Source: Nonomuraea turcica
GTDB taxonomy: Bacteria; Actinomycetota; Actinomycetes; Streptosporangiales; Streptosporangiaceae
Direction: 5' to 3'
Length of the DNA: 64,000 nucleotides
Assembly: GCF_030718205.1 (NCBI RefSeq)
Contig: NZ_JAUZQF010000015.1
Location: forward strand, 1 to 64,000
A model generated the notes under the pieces. The model saw nothing but the letters and a program-made list of their open reading frames with translations. It was not told where the DNA came from and did no database searches. Numbering within the stretch: position 1 is the stretch's first letter; every line of letters starts with the position of its first letter. Position numbers and translations under genes: made by a program. Positions 8,243 to 16,344 of the stretch are shown in pieces.

Positions 8243-9718
8243 ATGTCGCCCGTCGAACCCCTCCGGGAAGGCGACCCCGCTGCCGTAGGGCCCTACCGGC
8301 TGATGGGGCGTCTCGGCGCGGGGGGCCAAGGCGTGGTCTATCTGAGCCAGGGGCCCGACGGCAGGCCGGTCGCGGTCAAAGTGCTCCGCGAGGGACTCGC
8401 CGACGAGCGCTTCGCCAAGGAGATCGACGCGGCGCGCCGGGTGGAGCCGTTCTGCATCGCTCAGGTGCTCGACGCCTCACTGAGCGCCCGGCCGTACATC
8501 GTGACCGAGTACGTCGAAGGGCCTTCCCTCCAGCAGGCCGGGCGCCACACCGGGGCCGACCTGCAGCGGCTCGCGGTGGCGACCGCGACCGCGCTGACGG
8601 CCATTCATCAGGCCGGCATCGTCCACCGCGACTTCAAGCCCGCCAACGTGCTGCTCGGACGGGGCGGGCCCCGGGTGATCGACTTCGGGATCGCCCGGTC
8701 TGTCGAAGCGGGGATGACGGCGACCAGCAGCATCGTGGGGACTCCTGCTTACATGGCGCCGGAGCAGCTCGCCGGCGAGCGGATCGGGCCGGCCGTCGAC
8801 GTGTTCGCGTGGGCATCGGTGATCGTGTTCGCCGCCACCGGGACGCCCCCGTTCGGTGAGGACTCACTGCCCGCGGTGATCAATCGGATCCTGCATAACG
8901 AGCCGCAGCTCGGCGACCTGCCGCAACCGTTGCGCGGGATCGTGCTGGGGTGCCTGGCCAAGGATCCGGCGCGCCGGCCGGCCATGCGGGACGTTTTGCT
9001 GCAGCTCCTGGGTGGACAGGCCCCGGCGCCTGCGCACAGTGCCGATGGCCGCGGTCCGTCCACTGTTCCCGGGCGGCGCGGGAGCAGGACGGCGCTCGTC
9101 GCGGGCGTCTCCAGCGTGGGGGCGCTGGCGGTCGCGGCCACCCTCGCCTGGGGGGCCGCGAGCGTCTGGGGCGTCCCAGGCTCGCAACCGACCAAGCAGC
9201 CGCTGGCGTTCACCCCTGCCGCGACGCCGTCCCCCACGAAAACGCGCCAGAGCGCGAAAAGGACCAAACGTCCCTCCACCCCGAAACCGTCGACCACCAC
9301 GAAGCCGACCGCGACACGGACCACGAAGCCGACGCAGACCGTGAAGCCGACGCAGCCCGCTCCCAGCCCGACGACCTCATCGGCGAAACCCCGATCAGGC
9401 AGCGGCTCCTTCCGGATCGTCTGGGTGCGGATCATCGGCCCCAGACATGCCGACACTCCTGACTGCGTGTTCGGCCAGGGCAACCTCTCCGGCCTGGTGG
9501 AGGGGACCAAGCTGTCCACCACGTTCCGCTACGAATGGGTCCTGGACGGGCGAGTGGTGCAGCGGTCCGAGTCCGTCATCGCCGACACCTACACCCGGCA
9601 GGTCACCGGCCCGCTCGTGGAGTCGGACGGTCCCCATCGGGTCGTCCTCCGCCTCACCTCGCCCCAAGCGGTGTCGAAGACGTTCTCGTTCACCATCTGC
9701 CCCACGGGGAGCGGATGA
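8243..9718 (+). CDS. transmembrane Ser/Thr protein kinase (PknB-like), copy 1
   Basis: A 491-residue kinase. The N-terminal catalytic domain has G-loop GAGGQGVVYL (26-34), Lys46 in VAVKVL, HRDFKPAN with Asp130, DFG at 147-149, and the activation segment ending GTPAYMAPEQ. A single membrane helix lies at about 284-307. A Thr/Pro/Lys-rich stalk follows, then a roughly 110-residue extracytoplasmic domain that I do not recognise. A CAGGAG site precedes ATG 8243. The next gene is a close paralogue overlapping by 4 bp, so the two are co-translated. Signals and substrates are unknown. Confidence 0.92.
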   Translation: MSPVEPLREGDPAAVGPYRLMGRLGAGGQGVVYLSQGPDGRPVAVKVLREGLADERFAKEIDAARRVEPFCIAQVLDASLSARPYIVTEYVEGPSLQQAGRHTGADLQRLAVATATALTAIHQAGIVHRDFKPANVLLGRGGPRVIDFGIARSVEAGMTATSSIVGTPAYMAPEQLAGERIGPAVDVFAWASVIVFAATGTPPFGEDSLPAVINRILHNEPQLGDLPQPLRGIVLGCLAKDPARRPAMRDVLLQLLGGQAPAPAHSADGRGPSTVPGRRGSRTALVAGVSSVGALAVAATLAWGAASVWGVPGSQPTKQPLAFTPAATPSPTKTRQSAKRTKRPSTPKPSTTTKPTATRTTKPTQTVKPTQPAPSPTTSSAKPRSGSGSFRIVWVRIIGPRHADTPDCVFGQGNLSGLVEGTKLSTTFRYEWVLDGRVVQRSESVIADTYTRQVTGPLVESDGPHRVVLRLTSPQAVSKTFSFTICPTGSG

Positions 9719-11196
9719 TGGACCCGCTCCTGCCGGAGGATCCGGCGGCCGTGGGCCCGTACCGGCTGCTGGGGCGTCTGGGCGCGGGCGGTCAAGGGGT
9801 GGTCTACCTGGGCCGGGCTCCCGACGGGCGGCCGGTCGCGGTCAAGGTGCTGGCTGACGGTCCGGCCCCTGATCATCGCTTCGCCAAGGAGATCGACGCG
9901 GCGCGCCGGGTGGAGCCTTTCTGCATCGCTCAGGTGCTCGACGCGTCGCTGAGCGGCCGACCGTACATCGTGACCGAGTACGTCGAAGGGCCCTCGCTCC
10001 AGCAGGCCGGCCGTCACGCCGGGGCCGACCTGCAGCGGCTCGCGGTGGCGACCGCGACCGCGCTGGCGGCGATCCACCGGGCCGGGGTGGTGCATCGCGA
10101 TTTCAAGCCCGCCAACGTGCTGCTCGGGAGGGACGGGCCGCGGGTCATCGACTTCGGCATCGCCCGCGCGTCCGGCCATTCGCTGACCGTGACGAGCAGC
10201 ATCGTCGGCACGCCCGCCTACATGGCGCCGGAGCAGCTCGCGGGTGCCCCTCTCGGTCCCGCCGTGGACGTGTTCGCGTGGGCGTCGGTGATCGTGTTCG
10301 CCGCGACAGGGAGCCCGCCGTTCGGCAACGACTCGCTGCCCGCGGTGATCCGCCGCATCCTCCACGACGAGCCGTACCTGGGCGACCTGCCGGGTCCGCT
10401 GCGTCCGATCGTGCTGTCCTGCCTGGCCAAGGACCCCGCCGCCCGGCCTGCCATGCAGGACGTCCTGCTCCGGCTCATCGGCGCCCCGCCCACCGGCACG
10501 CCGGACGCCGCGACACGCCACCGAGGGAGTACGGCCGGCCACCGAGGCGGTGCGGCGGGTCGTCCCGCGAGGCGCCCGCGCTGGAAGGCGCTGCTGGCGG
10601 GCGTCGGCGCGCTGGGGGTGTCCGCCGCCTTGGTCGCCGGGGCGATCACGTGGATGCCCGCCCCGGCGACGACGGCCGCGCCCACCCCGTCGGCCCCCAC
10701 GGACCAGGCCACCACGACCGGCCCACCGGCCAAGAACCTGGACACTGACAAGACCCCCAGCGCGCCGGCCAAGAAGACACGCCCCACCAGCACCGCCCGC
10801 TCCACCCCCACCCCCTCCCGCCGCCCGTCGACGCCCAAACCGACGACGTCCCCGGCGAAACCCGCGACCACGACGGCGGCCGCGGCGACCGTACGCCTGG
10901 TGTCGTTGACGCTGGAGGGGCAGCAGGTCGGCGCGGACGGATGCTGGTCGCCCAGCCTCTTCCCGGTCGCCGCGATCAAGGGTCCGTCGGGCAAACAGAC
11001 GGAGTACACCTACCGCTGGGTGGTGGACGGCCAGGACGAGGGGCGGAAGACGGGCTGGGTGACCGGCACGACCAAGGACCGGCGCAACCCCTTCGGCGCC
11101 TTCGAGCCGGGGTCGCACACGATCGTCTACCACCTGCTGACACCCTCGAAGGCCACCCGGAGAGTGTCGTTCACGGTGTGCGAGCGATTGTCCTAG
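9715..11196 (+). CDS. transmembrane Ser/Thr protein kinase (PknB-like), copy 2
   Basis: A 493-residue kinase with the architecture of its upstream neighbour: G-loop GAGGQGVVYL, Lys44, HRDFKPAN, IDFGIARA, GTPAYMAPEQ, one membrane helix near 285-308, and a Thr/Pro stalk. The catalytic halves are almost the same over long stretches (for example FAKEIDAARRVEPFCIAQVLDASLS), while the outer domains differ. Two in-frame ATGs exist at 9715 and 9718; 9715 overlaps the upstream stop as ATGA. This is a recent tandem duplication with diverged sensor modules, suggesting two inputs feeding similar targets. Confidence 0.92.
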   Translation: MMDPLLPEDPAAVGPYRLLGRLGAGGQGVVYLGRAPDGRPVAVKVLADGPAPDHRFAKEIDAARRVEPFCIAQVLDASLSGRPYIVTEYVEGPSLQQAGRHAGADLQRLAVATATALAAIHRAGVVHRDFKPANVLLGRDGPRVIDFGIARASGHSLTVTSSIVGTPAYMAPEQLAGAPLGPAVDVFAWASVIVFAATGSPPFGNDSLPAVIRRILHDEPYLGDLPGPLRPIVLSCLAKDPAARPAMQDVLLRLIGAPPTGTPDAATRHRGSTAGHRGGAAGRPARRPRWKALLAGVGALGVSAALVAGAITWMPAPATTAAPTPSAPTDQATTTGPPAKNLDTDKTPSAPAKKTRPTSTARSTPTPSRRPSTPKPTTSPAKPATTTAAAATVRLVSLTLEGQQVGADGCWSPSLFPVAAIKGPSGKQTEYTYRWVVDGQDEGRKTGWVTGTTKDRRNPFGAFEPGSHTIVYHLLTPSKATRRVSFTVCERLS

Positions 11197-11361
11197 CGCA
11201 CGCCGATGGCCCGCGTGGGCGCCGGCACGTTACGGGAAAGTTACAACTCTCGCCAATCCCTACACAGCCGCGTTTTCCCACTTCAGAGCACCACGCGGCA
11301 CCGAGCAGGTTTTTTTCCGGGTTATTGACGAAAAACAGCGGCGGTGGGCAGACTCGGCGGT

Positions 11362-12576
11362 ATGTCACAACCCCGTGGCCCCTTGTCACAGTTGCGGCGC
11401 GGGCACGAAGAGCTCGTGCTCGGGCTGCTGCGCAAGCACGGTCCGCTCAGCCGCGGCGAGCTGGGCAAGCTCTGCAGGCTGTCCCGCACCACTCTGTACG
11501 ACATCCTCGCCGAGCTCATATCCACCGGCGCCGTCGTCACCGCCACCCAGCAGGACGACATGCCCCGCGGCCGCGGCCGGCCGGCTGAGACGCTGACGCT
11601 CAACCCGGACGCAGGCCAGGCCATCGGCATCGACTTCGCCCGCCGCGCGCTGCACGTCGCGGCCATCAACCTGGCGCACGAGATCGTCGGTGCGGCCAGC
11701 GAGCCGCACGACGCCGACCTGCCGTGGGAGCAGCGGGTGGAGCTGGCCGAGCGGCTCGTCGGCTCCCTCAGCGAGGGCGGCCTGCGGCTGGGCGCGCTCA
11801 GCGCGATCGGCGTCGGCGTGGTCGGCCCGGTCGGCGGTCCGGACTCCCCCGAGGACGACGACACCCCGCATCCCGCACAGGTGCTGCTGCGGGAGCGGTT
11901 CGGCGTGCCGGTGTTGCTGGACAACAACGCCCGGCTGGCCGCGCTGGGCGAGGCGATCTGGGGCGCGGCCGCGGGCGGCCAGGACGTGCTGTACCTGCGG
12001 CTGTCCCACGGCGTCGGCGGCGGGCTGGTGATCGCCGGGTCGCTGCATCGCGGCGCGTACGGCCTGTCCGGCGAGTTCGGCCACATCATGGTCGACCCGC
12101 AGGGCTCTCCCTGCTCCTGCGGCGGCTCCGGCTGCCTCGAGACCGTGGCCTCGATAAGAGCCGTGCTCGACGCCTACCGTGCCGCCGGCGGCCGGGCCGA
12201 CGACGTCCCCGAGTTGATCAAGGCCGTCAAGGCAGGCGACGCCACGGCGCTCGGCCTGCTGGAGGGCGTCGGCGCCAACATCGGCGGCGTGCTCGCGGCC
12301 CTGTGCAACGCCATAGGCCCCAGCGTGATCGTGATCGGCGGCGAGCTCGCGGAGATCGGCGCCGCGCTGCTGGAGCCGATCGAGCGGACGATGAGCGCGC
12401 GCGTCATGCCGATCTCCCGGCACCGGATCACGTTGCGCCGCGCGACGCTCGGCGAGGCCGCGGGCGCGCTCGGCGGCATCGCCCTCGTGCTGCACGAATC
12501 CCCCCTGCTCTCCCGCTATCCGGCCGGGCCCGATCTCGCGCAAGAGGAACCTATGAACCATTCGAGGCAGTCATGA
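11362..12576 (+). CDS. ROK-family transcriptional regulator
   Basis: A 404-residue NagC/XylR-type repressor. A winged helix-turn-helix (about residues 10-70, LSRGELGKLCRLSRTTLYDILAEL) precedes an ASKHA ROK domain. The latter has DNNARLAALGEA, the glycine-rich LSHGVGGGLV and the zinc-type motif CSCGGSGCLE. It senses a sugar or phosphosugar in characterised relatives. It is first in an operon with an ABC permease and ATPase (ATGA overlap at 12573), unusual company for a sugar-type ROK. ATG 11362 is preferred over GTG 11344, which would add six residues. Confidence 0.85.
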   Translation: MSQPRGPLSQLRRGHEELVLGLLRKHGPLSRGELGKLCRLSRTTLYDILAELISTGAVVTATQQDDMPRGRGRPAETLTLNPDAGQAIGIDFARRALHVAAINLAHEIVGAASEPHDADLPWEQRVELAERLVGSLSEGGLRLGALSAIGVGVVGPVGGPDSPEDDDTPHPAQVLLRERFGVPVLLDNNARLAALGEAIWGAAAGGQDVLYLRLSHGVGGGLVIAGSLHRGAYGLSGEFGHIMVDPQGSPCSCGGSGCLETVASIRAVLDAYRAAGGRADDVPELIKAVKAGDATALGLLEGVGANIGGVLAALCNAIGPSVIVIGGELAEIGAALLEPIERTMSARVMPISRHRITLRRATLGEAAGALGGIALVLHESPLLSRYPAGPDLAQEEPMNHSRQS

Positions 12577-13373
12577 CGCAGCTGACCGCGCTGGGCAAGT
12601 CGGCGGTCGCGCGGCGCGAGCCCAGACGCTCCAGCCGCGCCCTCACGCTCAACCTGCTCGCCGTCGTCATCGGCCTCGTCGTGTGGACGCTGCTGGCCAC
12701 GGTCGGCGTGCAGGGCCTGCCGACGCCGCTGGAGGTGGCGGCCAAGGCAGGCGAGCTGATCGCGGACGGCACGCTCCTCGACGACGCGCTCGCCAGCCTG
12801 CGCAGGGTGCTGCTGGGCTTCCTGCTCGGCACCCTGCTGGCAATCCCGATCGGCTTCCTGATGGGCTGGTACGCCACCGCGCGCGGCCTGCTGGAGCCGT
12901 ACGTTCAGTTCTTCCGCACCATCCCGCCCCTGGCGATCATCCCCCTCGCCATCGTGCTGATGGGCATCGGCGAGGTGCCGAAGGTCTTCGTGATCTTCTT
13001 GGCGTCGTTCCTGTCCAGCGTCGTGGCGACGTTCCAGGGCGTGGTCGACGTGGACAAGACGCTGATCAACGCCGCTCGCGTGCTCGGCGCGTCCGACCAG
13101 ACGATCTTCCTCAAGGTCGTGGTGCCGGCGTCCACGCCGTTCATCCTGGTCGGGATGCGGGTCGGGCTCGGCTCGGCCTGGGGCACGCTGGTCGCCGCCG
13201 AACTGATCGCCGCCCAGGAGGGCCTGGGCTATCGCATGCAGAACGCCCAGCTCTACTACGACCTGCCCACGATCTTCGTGGGCCTGATCGCCATCGGCGT
13301 GCTCGGCCTGCTGATGGACCGGCTGCTGCTGCTGGCCGAGCGCCACCTCACCGACTGGCAGGAGCGACGTTGA
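12573..13373 (+). CDS. ABC transporter permease, nitrate/sulfonate/taurine type
   Basis: A 266-residue permease of the SsuC/TauC family with six predicted membrane segments and the EAA-type loop INAARVLGASDQTIFLKVVVPAS. FFRTIPPLAIIPLAIVLMGIGEVPK is the family-typical segment. Start ATG 12573 overlaps the ROK stop (ATGA) and the stop overlaps the ATPase start (TTGA), so the three genes are one coupled unit. It is paralogous to the permease at 1924-2886, and the substrate is unknown. Confidence 0.9.
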   Translation: MTQLTALGKSAVARREPRRSSRALTLNLLAVVIGLVVWTLLATVGVQGLPTPLEVAAKAGELIADGTLLDDALASLRRVLLGFLLGTLLAIPIGFLMGWYATARGLLEPYVQFFRTIPPLAIIPLAIVLMGIGEVPKVFVIFLASFLSSVVATFQGVVDVDKTLINAARVLGASDQTIFLKVVVPASTPFILVGMRVGLGSAWGTLVAAELIAAQEGLGYRMQNAQLYYDLPTIFVGLIAIGVLGLLMDRLLLLAERHLTDWQERR

Positions 13374-14140
13374 CCACCAAGATCTCGTTCAGGGACGTCG
13401 TCAAGACCTACCCGATGAAGGACGGCACGTTCACCGCGCTGAGCCAGGTGTCGCTGGACATCGCCGACCGGGAGTTCGTCACGGTCGTGGGCCCGTCCGG
13501 ATGCGGCAAGAGCACGCTCATGAGCATGGCGGCCGGGCTGGTCGAGCCCACCTCGGGCGAGGTGCTGGTGGACGGCGTGCCGGTCACCGGTCCCGGGCCC
13601 GAGCGCGGGGTGATCTTCCAGCAGTACGCGTTGTTCCCCTGGCTGACCGTGCGCAAGAACGTCGAGTTCGGGCTGAAGCTGGCCGAGCTCCCGGCCGAGG
13701 AGCGCAGGCGGCGGGCGGAGCGGGCGATCGAGCTCGTCGGGTTGTCCGACTTCGCCGACGCGCTGCCCAAGACGTTGTCCGGCGGGATGAAGCAGCGGTG
13801 CGCGATCGCCCGCGCGTACGCGGTCAACCCGCAGGTCCTGCTCATGGACGAGCCGTTCGGCGCGCTGGACGCGCTGACCCGGGTGCAGCTGCAGGACCAG
13901 CTCCTCGACACCTGGAGCCAGGAGCAGCGCACGGTCATGTTCATCACCCACGACGTGGACGAGGCCGTCTACCTGGCCAGACGCGTGATCGTCATGGCGG
14001 CCAGGCCCGGCCGCATCCAGCAGGTCGTCGACGTCGACCTGCCGTACCCGAGGACCGAGGAGATGCGGCTGTCGCCCGAGTTCGGGCGCATCCGCAACGA
14101 GGTCTGGCACAGCGTGTACCACCAAGTCCCAGCCGCCTAA
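13370..14140 (+). CDS. ABC transporter ATP-binding protein, nitrate/sulfonate/taurine type
   Basis: A 256-residue ATPase with Walker A GPSGCGKST, Q-loop FQQYALFPW, signature LSGGMKQRCAIARA, Walker B VLLMDEPFGALD and H-loop FITHDVDEAVYLA. A TTG start at 13370 overlaps the permease stop (TTGA) and gives the conserved N-terminus TTKISFRDVVKTYP. It is closely similar to the ATPase at 2879-3685. Its binding-protein partner downstream is broken, so the transporter is probably non-functional unless another receptor serves it. Confidence 0.92.
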   Translation: MTTKISFRDVVKTYPMKDGTFTALSQVSLDIADREFVTVVGPSGCGKSTLMSMAAGLVEPTSGEVLVDGVPVTGPGPERGVIFQQYALFPWLTVRKNVEFGLKLAELPAEERRRRAERAIELVGLSDFADALPKTLSGGMKQRCAIARAYAVNPQVLLMDEPFGALDALTRVQLQDQLLDTWSQEQRTVMFITHDVDEAVYLARRVIVMAARPGRIQQVVDVDLPYPRTEEMRLSPEFGRIRNEVWHSVYHQVPAA

Positions 14141-14168
14141 ACCACCCCCCGGAAAGGACTGATCCGCT

Positions 14169-14349
14169 ATGCGTTCTCTTCGCCGCGCCCTGACGGCCGC
14201 CACAGCGGTGAGCCTGCTGACACTGTCCGTGACCGCCTGCTCCGACGACGGCACCACGGTCCGGTTCGGCTATATCAGCGACTACAACGGCGCGAGCCTG
14301 CTGGCCATCGCCGACAAGCAGGGGCCTCTGGGAGAAGCAGGGGCTCACC
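14169..14349 (+). pseudogene. frameshifted and truncated ABC substrate-binding lipoprotein
   Basis: A good ribosome site (GGAAAGGA) and an ATG at 14169 open a lipoprotein: signal peptide, lipobox SVTAC, then VRFGYISDYNGASLLAIADKQG as in NMT1/SsuA receptors. At 14320-14324 one extra G in a G run shifts the frame; dropping it restores LWEKQGLTV, the expected family continuation. The coding sequence then stops at the end of the TnpB element (about 14350), and no remainder is found beyond its other end. So there are two lesions, an indel and a truncation by insertion plus deletion. Confidence 0.75.
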
Positions 14350-14414
14350 GTTCCTAAGGACTGAGCATGAGTTGCAGATGCTCAGCCGAACGCTCCGAAC
14401 GGTGTTGAGCGTTC
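14350..14414 (-). ncRNA. right end and putative guide-RNA (omega RNA) 3' hairpins of TnpB element 1
   Basis: Two perfect hairpins lie at the 3' side of tnpB: GAACGCTC/GAGCGTTC (14388-14395 with 14407-14414) and CTGAGCAT/ATGCTCAG (14361-14368 with 14378-14385). A terminal TCCTT-AGGAAC follows. Known TnpB guide RNAs end at the element boundary and take the flanking 16-20 nt as guide. Here the guide would be the minus-strand sequence of about 14330-14349, inside the broken binding-protein gene. The RNA is inferred, not shown. Confidence 0.5.
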
Positions 14415-16000
14415 TGGTCGCCCGCGTTCTGACCGTATCCGGGCGGCGCGGATCGTGTCCGTGGTCCGGGGATGCGGGGGCGGGGTCCCTCACGCCCGCG
14501 GGCGCCCGTTCGGGCCTGGACGGTCCGATGCCCCTGCTCGTCGCTCCGGTGAGCAGGGGGCGGTGCCGTCCGTCGCCGGATCGGGTGCCCGAGGGCGCGT
14601 CTGCCGATCGCCACGGCGGCCGCGTCGTGGCGGGTGGTCGTACGGGTCTTGCTGGTCAGTGGGGCCTGCCAGTGCTGGGCGCCCCACTGGGAGGTGTAGG
14701 CCGGGTCGGTGGCGATGATGGCGATGCCGGTGGCCTCGGCCATCGCGGTCAGCCGGGCGCGCAGCTTGCCGGTGGGCATGCCGGAGATCAGTTGGCGGAA
14801 GCGTTTGCGGCGGCCGTGTTTCTCCCGGGTTTTCTCGGCGGTGAAGTCGAGGTCTTCGATGGCGATCGCTTTCACGCCGCAGGTTTGGGCCCAGTGCAGC
14901 AGCCGGGTCAGCGCGTGGCGGACCTGGGCGTCGCGGTGGTCGGCGTTCCCGGACAGGTCGTAGGGGAAGCGGCGCGGGTTGCCGATGGGATTGCCGTGGA
15001 CGTCCAGGCGCCAGGCGGCCAGGTGGTCGGCGTTGGTGTCCACGGCGATCACGCCTGCGGCGAGCGCGGCCGACATGGGAACGGCCGGGGCCGGTGGGAT
15101 CTGCCAGGAGGCGGTGATGTACCAGCGTCCGCGATCGACATCCAGGTGGATGCGGTAGGCCACGGCCCGGTTGGCTTCGATCCGATCGGCCCATTCGGTG
15201 CCCCGGTGCGCGAAGGCCACCCTGGCGGCGAGGATGTAGCGGCCGTGGGGGGCGTTGGCCAGGTGCGCCAGCGGGGCGGGCAGCCGGATTGACACCTGCC
15301 CGTCGGGGGTGATGCGGATGGTCTCGTTGCCGTACCGCTTGCCGGACTCGCCGTCCGCGGCCAGGAACCAGCGTGCGGCCTGCCATTTCTGCAGCCATTC
15401 GGTCTCGGTCAGGCCGGCGGCGTCCAGGTGGTGCCGGGTGCGGGCCAGGCGTTTGCCGCCCCGCACGATGTGTACGATCCCGGCCTGCTGGTCGGCCTTC
15501 TCCCGCTGCAGCCGGTCGGTCAGCACGCGCAGGCGGCGACTCTTGGCGTGCCACTCCTGCGCCGAGCGGTAACCACCCGGGCCCTTCCGGCTTCCCTTCT
15601 CACCCACCGGAAGCGACAGCCGATGCTCGATGGTGGCGATCGCGGCTTCCAGATCGGCGATGTGCGCGGCCTGGCAACGCCGGGCCAGCGCCCACTGATC
15701 GTGGCTGGCCTTCGTGATCGCCCCGGCCCACCGCGACGACGACAACACCGTCAGCTCGCGCTTGCGCACCGCCCACGTCTGGTTGTCGTGCTCCAGCCCA
15801 TCAGCGCATCGCGTCTTCAAATCACCGCAGGCCAGCGCGCCAAGATGCGCGCCCACCAGGCGCAGCACCTGCTCATCAGCGGCCGCGAGGTTCTTGAGCC
15901 GGTCCCGGACGGCCACCCCGGACGGACCGCCAGCGACGAACGGCGCCTCGATCGCGCGCAATTCACTCATGCGCCGCACGCTCCCACTCGAGGCCGGCAC
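14354..16000 (-). CDS. TnpB-family RNA-guided nuclease (no zinc ribbon)
   Basis: A protein of up to 548 residues from the TnpB/Cas12 ancestral family. RuvC-I is GVIAVDTNADHLAAW, RuvC-II is AIAIEDLDF, and RuvC-III is TRHDAAAVAIGRR, so all three acidic residues (D, E, D) are kept. The CxxC...CxxC zinc ribbon usually lying between RuvC-II and -III is absent. The last 85 or so residues are Arg/Pro-rich and lack family character; this DNA probably encodes the guide-RNA scaffold instead. The frame opens with GTG at 16000; ATG 15970 is an alternative start. The frame is unbroken, so activity is plausible. Confidence 0.78.
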   Translation of the reverse strand: MPASSGSVRRMSELRAIEAPFVAGGPSGVAVRDRLKNLAAADEQVLRLVGAHLGALACGDLKTRCADGLEHDNQTWAVRKRELTVLSSSRWAGAITKASHDQWALARRCQAAHIADLEAAIATIEHRLSLPVGEKGSRKGPGGYRSAQEWHAKSRRLRVLTDRLQREKADQQAGIVHIVRGGKRLARTRHHLDAAGLTETEWLQKWQAARWFLAADGESGKRYGNETIRITPDGQVSIRLPAPLAHLANAPHGRYILAARVAFAHRGTEWADRIEANRAVAYRIHLDVDRGRWYITASWQIPPAPAVPMSAALAAGVIAVDTNADHLAAWRLDVHGNPIGNPRRFPYDLSGNADHRDAQVRHALTRLLHWAQTCGVKAIAIEDLDFTAEKTREKHGRRKRFRQLISGMPTGKLRARLTAMAEATGIAIIATDPAYTSQWGAQHWQAPLTSKTRTTTRHDAAAVAIGRRALGHPIRRRTAPPPAHRSDEQGHRTVQARTGARGREGPRPRIPGPRTRSAPPGYGQNAGDQNAQHRSERSAEHLQLMLSP

Positions 16001-16344
16001 GGCCCGAGGCCGACCAACGGGCGCACCACACGGTCAGCGCCTGCGGATCACCACCGAACCGGCATGCTCGCATGACCTGCACGCGCCTCTCTCAGGAGCT
16101 TTCACATTGTGTGACCGCAAGGATACCAAGAGCTGACGCTGTCGGGTAGAACGTACGCGCGATATCGTCGGCAGACTCATCCACAGACCAAATGGGTGGG
16201 GCCGGAACCGTCAGAGGCCGCTCTGATACACCAGCGCCTTACCGATGAGGACAACCCAACCCATACCCATACCCGCGTCCATGCCGTCACGTCCGCACTT
16301 CGGCCGCAACGCAACTAAAGGCACTTCATGCACCCTCATGCACA

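Larger units (their letters stand above)
14350..16152 (-). mobile_element. TnpB element 1 (IS200/IS605- or IS607-like, TnpB only)
   Basis: Boundaries come from comparison with element 2 at 30421-32590. The left end, read on the minus strand from 16152, carries TTCTACCC-N11-CTCTTGGTA-N3-TT-N-CGG-N2-ACACA, shared base for base with element 2. The right end closes with TCCTT-AGGAAC at 14361-14350. No TnpA or serine recombinase gene is present, so movement would need help in trans. One flank is the cut-off binding protein, the other a 5'-truncated GH43 gene, implying rearrangement at the insertion. Confidence 0.65.
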
